Below are positions 1 to 7,529 of a stretch of DNA of 64,000 nt, one piece after another (the first letter of the stretch is position 1; the number at the start of each line of letters is the position of its first letter). The stretch comes from Pseudomonadales bacterium (GTDB lineage: Bacteria > Pseudomonadota > Gammaproteobacteria > Pseudomonadales > Azotimanducaceae). The translations under genes and the position numbers were made by a program. Location of the stretch: contig JANQPF010000009.1 of the NCBI GenBank assembly GCA_028285415.1, positions 806,001 to 870,000 of the forward strand. The letters run 5' to 3'. The notes below the pieces were generated by a model that was not told the DNA's origin, ran no database searches, and saw only the letters and a program-made list of their open reading frames with translations.

Positions 1-1
1 C

Positions 2-463
2 GGTGCTTCCGACAACGCCAACGTGCGCAGCGCAGCCCTCCACGTAATGGGAGATCTGCTGGGTTCCGCCGCCGCCATCATCGCCGCCATCCTGGTGTAT
101 TTCTTCGGCTGGCTTTATGCCGATCCGGTGCTGACGCTGCTCATCATCGTCATACTGGGTCGAGGCGCTTACCGGGTGATCAAAGAATCCGCCCACATTC
201 TCCTGGAAGGCGTGCCGACGGGCGTGGATCTCAACGCGATCAAGCGCGAACTCAACGCATTGCCGCAGGTGGTCGACGTCCACCACGTGCATGCCTGGGC
301 GCTGACGGCGGAGCGACCGCTGCTGACCCTGCACGCGCTGGTGGCCGAGCACACGCCGGTCCACAGCGTCACGCAGGAGATCAAAACGGTCTTGAACGAG
401 AGCTTTGGCATCCATCATTCGACCATTCAGGTTGAGACCGGGCCCTGCCCGGACGATCACTGA
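2..463 (+). CDS. Cation diffusion facilitator (CDF) transporter, 3' part
   Basis: The gene starts before the window; 153 C-terminal residues are present. CDF proteins export divalent metals such as Zn2+, Co2+ or Fe2+ across the inner membrane in exchange for protons. The visible part opens with NVRSAALHVMGD, which carries the HxxxD metal-binding pair of transmembrane helix 5, followed by helix 6 and the cytoplasmic domain with the characteristic VDVHHVHAWAL segment. The protein ends with PCPDDH. The metal cannot be told from this fragment. dgkA follows 43 bp downstream on the same strand. Family assignment is firm; the specific substrate is not. Confidence 0.92.
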   Translation, partial: GASDNANVRSAALHVMGDLLGSAAAIIAAILVYFFGWLYADPVLTLLIIVILGRGAYRVIKESAHILLEGVPTGVDLNAIKRELNALPQVVDVHHVHAWALTAERPLLTLHALVAEHTPVHSVTQEIKTVLNESFGIHHSTIQVETGPCPDDH

Positions 464-506
464 CGGTTCAGGCAGTGCAGATAGCGGGCAGATAGAGGTA
501 CGGACA

Positions 507-884
507 ATGGCAAAACCCGGCTACACCGGATTGACGAGAGTCATCAAGGCGACGGGGTATTCCTGGAAGGGCTTTCGCGCCGCGTGGGAAAATGAATCGG
601 CGTTTCGTCAGGAATGTACGCTGGGGCTGCTCATGCTGCCGTTCGCATTTGTCATCGGCCAGAGCATGTTTCAGGTTGCGCTCCTGATTGCGGTGCTGGC
701 CGTGGTGCTGATCACCGAGCTCCTGAATTCAGCGGTTGAGGCGGTCGTCGATCGCGTTGGACACGAGCATCATGACCTCGCCGGACGCGCCAAGGACATG
801 GGCTCAGCCGCGGTGTTCGTCAGCCTGGCGCTTGTTGTCATCGTCTGGACGATGATGGCCATCAAGAATTTTGTCCTGCTCTAA
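507..884 (+). CDS. dgkA: Diacylglycerol kinase (DgkA)
   Basis: Predicted 125-residue inner-membrane diacylglycerol kinase that phosphorylates diacylglycerol to phosphatidic acid, recycling lipid left over from membrane-derived oligosaccharide or lipid A modification. Length matches the small prokaryotic DAGK family (about 120 residues). Diagnostic segments are AAWENESAFRQE near residue 28, ITELLNSAVEAVVDRV around residue 70 and the GRAKDMGSAAVFVS block after it; three hydrophobic helices follow the family pattern. The ATG giving MAKPGYTG is preferred over in-frame starts further upstream because those would run back into the preceding CDF gene. It lies convergent to the acyl-CoA synthetase with only 5 bp between stops. 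Confidence 0.95.
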   Translation: MAKPGYTGLTRVIKATGYSWKGFRAAWENESAFRQECTLGLLMLPFAFVIGQSMFQVALLIAVLAVVLITELLNSAVEAVVDRVGHEHHDLAGRAKDMGSAAVFVSLALVVIVWTMMAIKNFVLL

Positions 885-889
885 GCCCG

Positions 890-2431
890 CTAGACCGGCG
901 CTTTGTCCGGGAACTCCTCCCGCAGCACACGCTTCAGGATCTTGCCGCTCGGATTGCGCGGGATCTCGTCGACGAATACCGCTGCCTTGGGCTGCTTGTA
1001 ACCTGCCAGCTTACCCTGACAATAGTTGATGACGTCCGCCTCGGTGAGGTCCGGATCGCTCTTGACGACAATCGCCAGCGGGGACTCCCCCCATTTCTCA
1101 CTTTCCTGACCAATGACCGCCGCTTCGACGATGCCGGGATGAGAGGCCAGCACGCCTTCAATTTCCGCCGGATAAACGTTTTCGCCGCCGGATATGATCA
1201 TGTCCTTGATGCGATCCTGGATGGCAACGAAGCCCTCCTCGTCCATGGTGGCGACGTCACCGGTACGCAGCCAGCCATCGACGAGCGTTTCCGCCGTGGC
1301 ATCGGGGCGATTCCAGTACTCACGCATGATGTGCGCACCCTTCACCCAGACTTCACCCGCCTCGCCGATCGGCATGTCGCGACCGTCCTCGGCGGCAATC
1401 TTCACTTCCGTGTGAAAAAACGCGCGTCCGGTGGACTCGGGTTTGCGCAGCGCGTTGTCGGCATCCATGAGGCACGCGGGACCGCAGGATTCGGTCAACC
1501 CGTACACCTGCAGGACACCAACGCCGAGTTCGTGATATTTCTTGGTCAGAGACACCGGCACGGGCGCTGCGCCGGTCATCATCCAGCGCAAGGTGGAGTA
1601 GTCGTACTGATCGTACGGGACCTGCAGCATGAAATTGAGCATGGCCGGCACCGCGAGGCCCGTGGTGATCTGCTCGTCCTGGATGAGCTGCCAGGCGCGG
1701 TTCGGATCGAACGCGCGCATGACGATACTGGTTGCACCACGCCATACGTTCACCGCCAGCGGCGTCAGCGCGCCGACATGGAACATCGGCAGGCAGGCGA
1801 GATAGCGATCTTTGTCCTGATATTCCGCCGTCGCGCCAATGGTCATCAGTCCCCAGATGGCCGTGTTGTGGGTATGCACAACGCCTTTCGGCAGACCGGT
1901 CGTTCCCGAGGTATACATGATGTAGAGCATGTCGTCGTCGGAACCGCCAACGGTTGGCTCAGCGTCGTCTCCCGCGTCGCGGAACGCGCGGTAGTCGGTC
2001 GCGAAGTGCGCCGCTTCACCCTCGTCCACCACCTGCAGCCACTGCGTGATGTCGGTTTTGTCGCCTCGACTGTGCAACTCCGCGACGGTGTCGACGAATT
2101 CTTCGCCGAAGATCAGGCGCTTGGTGCCGCTGTCTTTCAGAATGAACTCGAGCTCGTCCGCCACCAGACGCCAGTTCAGCGGCACGACCACCGCACCGAT
2201 CTTGGCCAGGGCGAAGTAGGCTTCCATAAACTCCCGGGAGTTCATCAGAAGGAGCCCGACCCGATCGCCTTTCTCGATGCCGTCCGCAGCCAACGCGTTG
2301 CCCAGCCGATTGGCGCTGGCGTTGAGCTCCCGGTAGGTGAGACGGAAACTACCGTCACCTTCCACATAGCCTTCCAGCTCCGGGGACAGGAAAGCACGTT
2401 TGCTCAGGAAAAGACCAAGATTGTTCTGCAT
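890..2431 (-). CDS. AMP-dependent acyl-CoA synthetase/ligase
   Basis: A 513-residue adenylate-forming enzyme that activates a carboxylic acid through an acyl-AMP intermediate to its CoA thioester. It shows the P-loop-like motif [11 protein letters not shown] (residues 173-183), YGLTE (310-314), GWLRTGDVA and the C-terminal lysine of [11 protein letters not shown] (about K497) needed for adenylation. Length and motifs fit the long/medium-chain fatty acid-CoA ligase group (FadD3/FadD13-like), but the chain specificity cannot be read from motifs. It is transcribed alone, away from the structured-RNA region on its upstream side. Two overlapping antisense reading frames are shadows caused by GC-rich codons. 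Confidence 0.93.
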   Translation of the reverse strand: MQNNLGLFLSKRAFLSPELEGYVEGDGSFRLTYRELNASANRLGNALAADGIEKGDRVGLLLMNSREFMEAYFALAKIGAVVVPLNWRLVADELEFILKDSGTKRLIFGEEFVDTVAELHSRGDKTDITQWLQVVDEGEAAHFATDYRAFRDAGDDAEPTVGGSDDDMLYIMYTSGTTGLPKGVVHTHNTAIWGLMTIGATAEYQDKDRYLACLPMFHVGALTPLAVNVWRGATSIVMRAFDPNRAWQLIQDEQITTGLAVPAMLNFMLQVPYDQYDYSTLRWMMTGAAPVPVSLTKKYHELGVGVLQVYGLTESCGPACLMDADNALRKPESTGRAFFHTEVKIAAEDGRDMPIGEAGEVWVKGAHIMREYWNRPDATAETLVDGWLRTGDVATMDEEGFVAIQDRIKDMIISGGENVYPAEIEGVLASHPGIVEAAVIGQESEKWGESPLAIVVKSDPDLTEADVINYCQGKLAGYKQPKAAVFVDEIPRNPSGKILKRVLREEFPDKAPV

Positions 2432-2623
2432 GGGCGTTCACTTCCGCTCGACAATTTCAAAAACCCATTGTGCTCGTGCAAAACGGAGTTGCAAGCCTCC
2501 ACGAGCCGCTGTTCGGACGCGCTGAAGTCGACGGACCGGGCCCTCTAACCGATACAATCTGCGGCCCATTCCGCAGCATGGCGCGGCTGAAACAATTGGT
2601 TACGAGTTTTTTACCTTTCTCGC
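2432..2623. other. Intergenic leader region with hairpin, no gene seen
   Basis: Together with the RNA candidate that follows, this forms a 487-bp gene-free interval between the acyl-CoA synthetase start and the MerR gene. Open frames here show no recognisable protein. A hairpin CTGCGG (2559-2564)/CCGCAG (2571-2576) sits just after a TACAAT box at 2553-2558. It could belong to the leader or promoter of the left-reading synthetase gene or be part of the regulatory area. Nothing else was recognised. Confidence 0.4.
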
Positions 2624-2651
2624 TTGCAATGAACAACCATGTCAATAGAAT
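2624..2651 (+). promoter_or_regulatory. Candidate sigma70 promoter for the first structured RNA
   Basis: TTGCAA (2624-2629) and TAGAAT (2646-2651) are separated by 16 bp, a reasonable -35/-10 pair. The predicted start is near 2658, a few bases before the first stem of the structured segment. No TGTACA box overlaps it, unlike the second RNA promoter. Inferred from sequence only. Confidence 0.4.
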
Positions 2652-2657
2652 GCGCGC

Positions 2658-2780
2658 CATCTTCCGCTGGCTCAGCAGTATTCGAGCCTGCATTAAGCGG
2701 CAAGACGGGGCGTGCACGGTGTTCTCTCCCCTTCCTCCCATACCGTGACACGCCCTACTCCATTTCTTTCAACAACGTCG
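2658..2780 (+). ncRNA. Candidate structured RNA 1, or 5' leader of the MerR gene
   Basis: No coding function seen. Two stems are visible. The first pairs CCGCT (2664-2668) with AGCGG (2696-2700) and, inside, GGCTC (2669-2673) with GAGCC (2684-2688). The second pairs GGGCGTG (2708-2714) with CACGCCC (2749-2755), then CACGGT (2715-2720) with ACCGTG (2742-2747), 13 pairs broken only by bulged A2748. Its 21-nt loop (2721-2741) is almost entirely pyrimidine and contains CUCCCC and CCUCCC. The closing strands GGCGTGCA and TGACACGCC recur exactly in the candidate RNA after the MerR gene. There is no clean U-run, so the 3' end is uncertain and it might be a leader continuing into MerR. Confidence 0.45.
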
Positions 2781-2814
2781 TTTTTTGGACCCATCCCGGA
2801 CGTGCCCGGACCCG

Positions 2815-2822
2815 CTGTACAG
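2815..2822. promoter_or_regulatory. CTGTACAG palindrome (upstream box)
   Basis: Perfect 8-bp palindrome. An identical copy lies exactly 60 bp downstream at 2875-2882, and related TGTACA boxes occur after the regulator gene. Repetition only in this locus suggests operator sites for the adjacent MerR-type protein. Confidence 0.45.
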
Positions 2823-2846
2823 TGCGATCGTTGGCGAACCCGTACC

Positions 2847-2882
2847 TGGACAAGCGCCAATAAATCTATACACTCTGTACAG
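2847..2882 (+). promoter_or_regulatory. Candidate MerR-gene promoter with overlapping CTGTACAG operator
   Basis: TGGACA (2847-2852) and TACACT (2869-2874) are spaced by 16 bp. The CTGTACAG palindrome at 2875-2882 covers the predicted transcription start near 2881, a place where a bound protein would block initiation. This fits negative autoregulation by the gene that starts at 2919. Inferred. Confidence 0.45.
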
Positions 2883-2918
2883 TTTTTGTATCTGGACAGC
2901 CCTGCCGCAGGCCCCCTT

Positions 2919-3818
2919 ATGGAAGACGACAATCTGTACCGGATCGGCACGGTCGCCTCGCTGACCGGTATTTCCGTGGAACGGCTGCGCGCCTGGGAGC
3001 GCCGCTACGACCTGAGCCCCGCCCACAAAGACGGTAAAACGCGCTTCTACAGCCGCCCGCAGCTCGAGCGGCTGAAGCTGATCAAACACCTGATCGATCA
3101 GGGCCACCCGATTTCGAGCCTCGCCCCGCTGGACGAGGCGCAGCTCGAAGCGCGCATCACCGCCGAGGCGCGGGATCCCGTCATCGTTTCCCTGCAGGCG
3201 CCCACCGTGGGTCTGATCGGGCCGAACCTGCTCACGCTGGAGCAGCAGGCACAGAAAGCAGACCTGCCGTCACGTATCGAAGTGGTGTCGCGCTGGGCCA
3301 ACGTGGATGCGTTCTTCAGCGAACAGACCGCCACCGACGATCCTCAGGTGCTCATTTTCCAGCTCCCGGTTCTTGCCACGCAAACCATTGAAAATATTAA
3401 AGAATTATACCCTTCAGCGAAGCTGATTGCGGTCTATCAGTTTGCCACGGCGGAAATGGTTTCCAACGTTCAGAGCACCGGCATTCCCACGCTGAAGTGG
3501 CCGGTGACCTGGACTGAGATCGAACACACAGCCATCAGCGAACGTGGCTTTCCCGCCCGCGCCGGGCGCAGCGTGCCGCGGCGCTACAGTGACGAGGAAC
3601 TGATTGCCATCGCCGCGCAGAGCGACGATGCCACCAACTGTCCCGAGTATCTGATCGAGGCAATCCATCAGCTGAACGCGTTTGCGACCTACGCTGCCGA
3701 TTGCAGCCAGACGGTCACCAGCCCGCTCCTTTATCAGCGCGTCAGCGCCGATGCGAGCCAGGCTCGGGCGCAGCTGGAACTGGCGCTCGAAACGCTGCTT
3801 GGTGACGTGGGCACGTAA
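2919..3818 (+). CDS. MerR-family transcriptional regulator, LitR/CarH-like without visible B12 motif
   Basis: A 299-residue regulator. Residues 6-75 form a MerR winged helix (YRIGTVASLTGISVERLRAWERRY, then TRFYSRPQLERLKLIKHLIDQGHPI), the version found in the CarA/CarH/LitR light-response group. The remaining 220 residues look like an alpha/beta sensor domain (VGLIGP, ADLPSRIEVV, PQVLIFQLPVL, SAKLIAVYQ), but I see no ExHxxG cobalamin-binding motif, so any signal is unlikely to be bound B12. The ATG at 2919 starts directly at the HTH; upstream in-frame starts would translate through the operator region. It lies between two structured-RNA candidates and near four TGTACA-type boxes, suggesting it controls itself and the RNA gene. 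Its signal is unknown. Confidence 0.85.
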   Translation: MEDDNLYRIGTVASLTGISVERLRAWERRYDLSPAHKDGKTRFYSRPQLERLKLIKHLIDQGHPISSLAPLDEAQLEARITAEARDPVIVSLQAPTVGLIGPNLLTLEQQAQKADLPSRIEVVSRWANVDAFFSEQTATDDPQVLIFQLPVLATQTIENIKELYPSAKLIAVYQFATAEMVSNVQSTGIPTLKWPVTWTEIEHTAISERGFPARAGRSVPRRYSDEELIAIAAQSDDATNCPEYLIEAIHQLNAFATYAADCSQTVTSPLLYQRVSADASQARAQLELALETLLGDVGT

Positions 3819-3831
3819 CGCTCATGGCTAT

Positions 3832-3839
3832 CTGTACAA
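3832..3839. promoter_or_regulatory. CTGTACAA box upstream of RNA promoter
   Basis: TGTACA (3833-3838) sits about 30 bp before the -35 box of the RNA promoter. It matches the core of the palindromes in front of the MerR gene and of the inverted repeat on the -10 box, and would allow a regulator to bind two sites around the promoter. Confidence 0.4.
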
Positions 3840-3865
3840 AACATGAACAAATTTTCAATAAAGTG

Positions 3866-3893
3866 TTGACAGGGCCCGTTTGTACTGTACAAT
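3866..3893 (+). promoter_or_regulatory. Strong sigma70-like promoter with TTGTAC-T-GTACAA operator on the -10 box
   Basis: A perfect TTGACA -35 (3866-3871) is followed after 16 bp by TACAAT (3888-3893), close to ideal. The inverted repeat TTGTAC (3880-3885), T, GTACAA (3887-3892) overlaps the -10 element, so binding of the neighbouring MerR-type regulator would occlude RNA polymerase or remodel the promoter. Predicted start is 3900-3901, where the structured RNA begins. No plausible coding start follows for more than 200 bp. Confidence 0.7.
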
Positions 3894-3899
3894 GGCTCC

Positions 3900-4014
3900 C
3901 GTAATTTAGTTACAAGGCGTGCAAGCAACTTCGTGCAGTCCTCCCTTTCAAGTGTCCTTCCCCCAGAAGAGAAGTTGCATTCAGAGGGTTCCCTCCCTCT
4001 GACACGCCTTTTTT
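3900..4014 (+). ncRNA. Candidate small RNA 2: three-way junction, C-rich loops, intrinsic terminator
   Basis: About 114 nt with no ORF, bounded by a near-consensus promoter and a T6 run. P1 pairs AAGGCGTG (3914-3921) with CACGCCTT (4003-4010). P2 pairs GCAACTTC (3925-3932) with GAAGTTGC (3971-3978). P3 pairs TCAGAGGG (3981-3988) with CCCTCTGA (3995-4002). The three perfect 8-bp stems make a three-way junction; P3, the P1 strand and TTTTTT (4009-4014) form the terminator. A short 5' hairpin GTAA/TTAC precedes P1. Unpaired loops hold UCCUCCC (3939-3945), UCCUUCCCCC (3955-3964) and UUCCCU (3989-3994), all complementary to Shine-Dalgarno-type purine runs. A trans-acting, translation-blocking RNA controlled by the adjacent MerR protein is the simplest reading. 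I do not recognise a known family. Confidence 0.72.
4009..4014 (+). terminator. U-run of the intrinsic terminator ending the candidate sRNA
   Basis: T6 immediately follows the 8-bp P3 hairpin (3981-4002) and the closing CACGCC strand. Stem plus U-run has the form of a factor-independent terminator. Between here and 4132 the sequence holds a long C-run, an AT-rich patch (4038-4057) and the palindrome CCAGCGCTGG (4064-4073), which may belong to the promoter of the next gene. Confidence 0.65.
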
Positions 4015-4132
4015 AATCCCCCCCCCTGACCCGCTCTTACAATTAACCCTCAAACTTGAACAGCCAGCGCTGGGAATGCGTGCCAGGGTTTGTATCATGG
4101 CGGCCTGATTGGATCCGAGAGAGAACCCTGCA

Positions 4133-7042
4133 TTGATCCCTCATGAAGTCTGGCGTCGTGCCAGCCGCTGTGCACTGTCCACTCCGGCGCTCATCCTGCT
4201 GCTCGCCGCCTGCGGCGGGGGCGGTGGTGGCGGCGGCAATCCAAACCCCGCGCCCGTCAATCAAACCCCTACAGCCAGCTTTACGATCAGCGCCACCACC
4301 GGCAACGCCCCTTTGAACGTGTCCGTCGACGCGGATGCCTCGGCGGACGCCGACGGCCAGATTGCCAGCTATGCGTGGGACTTCGACGGCACCCCCGGGA
4401 TCGGCGCTGTGGCGCAGCATACCTTCGAAGACCCCGGTACCTTCGAGGTGCGCCTTACCGTGACTGACGACGATGGCGCCACCAGCACAACAACCCGCAC
4501 CGTGACGGTGGAGGCCGCGGTGGTCACCTCCACACTGTCCGGCAAGGTGCGCATCCTGAGCTCTACCGCCGTTGATTCGGACGTGAACGACCGGCTGACC
4601 GTCCCGCAGAGCAACAACAGCTTCACCGAGGCACAGGATCTGCTCTCGCCGGTCACTCTCGGTGGTTTTGCCAACGTGGCTGGCACCGGTGAAAACACCG
4701 GGAATCTTTTCGCCGCCGGCGATCCACGCGACTTCTATCACATCAGTCTCGCCGGTAACGAAACCATTGTGCTGACAATTGCCGACGGCGATGCAGACCT
4801 CGATCTGCGCTTGTGGGACGACGGGTTCAATATTGTGGATGCTTCGCTGAACGTGAACTCCGAAACCGAGACCATCGAGGTCACTCAAGCCGGTACCTAC
4901 TACATCGAAGTTCTGCCTTTTTCCGGCGCAAGCAACTATGTGCTCTACGTCGGTCAGACCGCCGCTGCCTCGAGCACCAGCCTGCAACGCAATGCAGTGC
5001 GCCTCAGCGACCCGTTCATCGACAACCAGCTCATCGTCAAGCACCGGCAAAGTCAGCCCGTGCGGGCACCAGACGGCACCCGGGAGATGGTGGCACCGCT
5101 GCGGGCGGATCGCACCCGTCAACAGGCAGAGCTTGTCGGGCCTGAGCTGCCGGGGCTCTACCGCCTGACGAAGCACTCCCAGCACTCCCCTGCCCTGCCC
5201 CTACCGGCCGGGGCGCGCGTCAGCGCAGCCCAGCGGAGCCGCCTGGCGACGCTGTACCAATGGAAACGCCTGGCACAGGATCCGACCTACGAATACGCGG
5301 AGCTGAACCTCCTGCATCAACCGCATTTGACACCAAACGACGCATTCTACGCGAGCCAGTGGCACTATCCCGCCATCAACCTGCCGCTGGCATGGGATAC
5401 CGAGGTTGGAGACGCCAACGTCATCGTGGCCGTGGTCGATACGGGCGTGCTGCTGAACCATCCGGATCTGGCTCCCAAGCTGGTCGCCGGCTACGACTTC
5501 ATCAGTGATGCGGATCGCGCGCGCGATGGCGACGGCATCGACCCCAACCCGGACGACCCGGGTGATCTCGAGTTTGGCGGCTCCAGCAGCTTCCACGGTA
5601 CGCACGTTGCCGGTACCGTCGGCGCGGTCAGCAACAACGGTGAAGGTGTGGCAGGGGTGGCCTGGAATACATCGATCATGCCCCTGCGTGCGTTGGGCAC
5701 CGACGGCGGTTCAACGTTCGACATCGTCCAGGCTGTACGTTTTGCCGCCGGCTTGTCGAACAACTCAGGCACCGTACCGGCGCAGCGTGCCGACATCATC
5801 AACCTGAGCCTCGGCAGCAGCTTCTCCTCCCAGAGTGAGCAGGATGCCTACACTGCAGCCGTGCAGGCCGGGGTCATCGTGATCGCAAGCGCCGGTAACG
5901 AATCATCCGATCTGCCGTCCTACCCGTCCGCCTACGACGGCGTCGTCAGCGTCAGCGCAACCACCATCACCAACGATATCGCCACCTATTCCAACTCCGG
6001 CGCGACTATCGACATTGCTGCGCCCGGTGGATCCAACATCACCGACCTGAACGGCGACGGCATCGGTGACGGCGTCATTTCCACTATGGGCGACGACAGT
6101 GGCGGGGGTGCAATCGAGTTCGGCTATCTTGCAATCAGCGGCACTTCGATGGCCGCACCACACGTAGCGGGTGTGGCCTCTCTCATGAAGGCGATTCATC
6201 CGGGTCTGACGCCGGTCGAATTCGAAACGGCAATGGTTGCAGGCCAGCTGACCGACGACCTCGGCTCACCCGGCCGCGACGATGTCTTCGGCTATGGATT
6301 GATCAACGCGCAGAAAGCCGTATTCGTGGCACAGCAGCTCGCCAACGGCCAGGGTGTCGACCCCGGACCCATTCTTACCGCCTCGGCAAGCGTGCTGAAC
6401 TTCGGTGGTTTCATCGACAGCCTCAAGGTCACGCTGCAGAACGTCGGTAGCGGAACCGTGAACATAGCGAACGTCAGCAGCAGCGAACCCTGGTTGACCA
6501 CGGACGCACCCGGCAGCGCGGATGGACTCGGCGAATACACGGTCAACCTCGATCGCACGGGTCTCGCGGACGGTGCCTACCAGGCAACAATTACGTTTGC
6601 CTCGGACGCCAACGATGTGGAAGTGGGTGTCATCATGCAAGTCTCGAGCGCAAACGTGACTGCGGATGCGGGGCTCTTCTACATCATCCTGGTGGACGAA
6701 AACGGCGATACGCTGAACGCATTGACCGAGCTTGTGCTCGCCAATCAGGGTGAATACCCATTCACACTCACCGACGTACCGGCGGGACAGTACCGACTGT
6801 TCGCAGGCACTGATGCCGACGACGATGCACGCTTGTGCGATGCCGGTGAAGCCTGTGGCGCCTATCCGACGCTGGATGCGCCGGACTTTCTCGCCATCAA
6901 CGACGACCGGGACGATCTGGATTTCGAAGCGGGTTTCCGCGTGAATCTAACGACAACCACCAACGCGGTGACCAGCGACGCTGGAACGCCATCCGCGCCG
7001 ACCGTCAGCAAACCGCAGGAGCGCCCGCAGGATGCGCGTTGA
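4133..7042 (+). CDS. Lipoprotein subtilisin-like serine protease (S8) with PKD and PPC domains
   Basis: About 969 residues. A signal peptide ends in the lipobox LLAAC followed by an eight-glycine linker, so the enzyme is lipid-anchored. Then come a PKD domain (near residues 40-130), a bacterial pre-peptidase domain (DFYHISLAGNETIVL ... GTYYIEVLPF), a propeptide-like stretch and the subtilase domain with the triad D436 (VVDTG), H491 (FHGTHVAG) and S672 (GTSMAAPHVAG). The C-terminus has BACON/Ig-like beta repeats. The start is taken as TTG 4133, 10-15 bases after GAGAGA; an in-frame TTG at 4109 has no such site. The next gene overlaps by 11 bp and encodes a PrcB-like lipoprotein, suggesting a two-subunit surface protease. 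Target substrates are unknown. Confidence 0.88.
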   Translation: MIPHEVWRRASRCALSTPALILLLAACGGGGGGGGNPNPAPVNQTPTASFTISATTGNAPLNVSVDADASADADGQIASYAWDFDGTPGIGAVAQHTFEDPGTFEVRLTVTDDDGATSTTTRTVTVEAAVVTSTLSGKVRILSSTAVDSDVNDRLTVPQSNNSFTEAQDLLSPVTLGGFANVAGTGENTGNLFAAGDPRDFYHISLAGNETIVLTIADGDADLDLRLWDDGFNIVDASLNVNSETETIEVTQAGTYYIEVLPFSGASNYVLYVGQTAAASSTSLQRNAVRLSDPFIDNQLIVKHRQSQPVRAPDGTREMVAPLRADRTRQQAELVGPELPGLYRLTKHSQHSPALPLPAGARVSAAQRSRLATLYQWKRLAQDPTYEYAELNLLHQPHLTPNDAFYASQWHYPAINLPLAWDTEVGDANVIVAVVDTGVLLNHPDLAPKLVAGYDFISDADRARDGDGIDPNPDDPGDLEFGGSSSFHGTHVAGTVGAVSNNGEGVAGVAWNTSIMPLRALGTDGGSTFDIVQAVRFAAGLSNNSGTVPAQRADIINLSLGSSFSSQSEQDAYTAAVQAGVIVIASAGNESSDLPSYPSAYDGVVSVSATTITNDIATYSNSGATIDIAAPGGSNITDLNGDGIGDGVISTMGDDSGGGAIEFGYLAISGTSMAAPHVAGVASLMKAIHPGLTPVEFETAMVAGQLTDDLGSPGRDDVFGYGLINAQKAVFVAQQLANGQGVDPGPILTASASVLNFGGFIDSLKVTLQNVGSGTVNIANVSSSEPWLTTDAPGSADGLGEYTVNLDRTGLADGAYQATITFASDANDVEVGVIMQVSSANVTADAGLFYIILVDENGDTLNALTELVLANQGEYPFTLTDVPAGQYRLFAGTDADDDARLCDAGEACGAYPTLDAPDFLAINDDRDDLDFEAGFRVNLTTTTNAVTSDAGTPSAPTVSKPQERPQDAR

Positions 7043-7529
7043 CAAGTGCAGCCACCCAAAATGGCTGTTCATGGCACTCCTCCCGGTCATCGCCGCGGGG
7101 TGCCAGGCTGGCCCACCCGTGGAAGTGAGCGAAATTCTCAATCACGCCATGTGCAACACGCTGCGCAAAGGTCTGACGGTGGTCGAATACGACCAACTGG
7201 CGGACATTCGCGGCGCGCGGATGCTCAACGCCCCTGCCTCGGAGCCGACCCCGGAATCAGCAACCGGCACCCTGCTGGCAGTCTCCAACGGCTCACAGCC
7301 CACGCCCGGGTATGCGTTCGAACTGCGCGAAGCGCGGGCAGACGGCGCCAATCTCGTGCTCGACTACGCCTGGCGCGAACCGCCCGCCGACGCGGTGCTC
7401 GCCCAGGTGGTGACCTCACCGTGCTCTGTCGTACGAGTTGTCAACGCCACCAACGCACGTTCGGTTGCGGCGCTCCTGGACGGCGCGGAGATTGGTCGGG
7501 TTGAGCTGCAGCCCTCAGCCACTCAGTAG
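7032..7529 (+). CDS. PrcB-like lipoprotein, probable protease-complex partner
   Basis: A 165-residue protein with a lipoprotein signal peptide (lipobox IAAGC, Cys24). The C-terminal half matches my memory of the PrcB C-terminal domain: QPTPGYAFELREARADG, then LVLDYAWREPPADAVLAQ and VVTSPCSVVRV. In Treponema dentilisin, PrcB is needed for assembly of the subtilisin-like PrtP complex. Here the gene overlaps the end of the subtilase by 11 bp, so translational coupling and complex formation are likely. The family call rests on motif resemblance. It is convergent with the phosphotransferase, overlapping it by 15 bp. Confidence 0.75.
   Translation: MRVDKCSHPKWLFMALLPVIAAGCQAGPPVEVSEILNHAMCNTLRKGLTVVEYDQLADIRGARMLNAPASEPTPESATGTLLAVSNGSQPTPGYAFELREARADGANLVLDYAWREPPADAVLAQVVTSPCSVVRVVNATNARSVAALLDGAEIGRVELQPSATQ

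Noticed and set aside
1139-2548. 469-codon plus-strand open frame across the acyl-CoA synthetase
   Set aside because: It is antisense to a complete, motif-bearing enzyme and its translation has no recognisable domain; GC-rich codons leave long shadow frames.
4043-5185. 380-codon minus-strand open frame across the subtilase 5' end
   Set aside because: Antisense shadow of a well-supported multidomain protease; no homology or signal.
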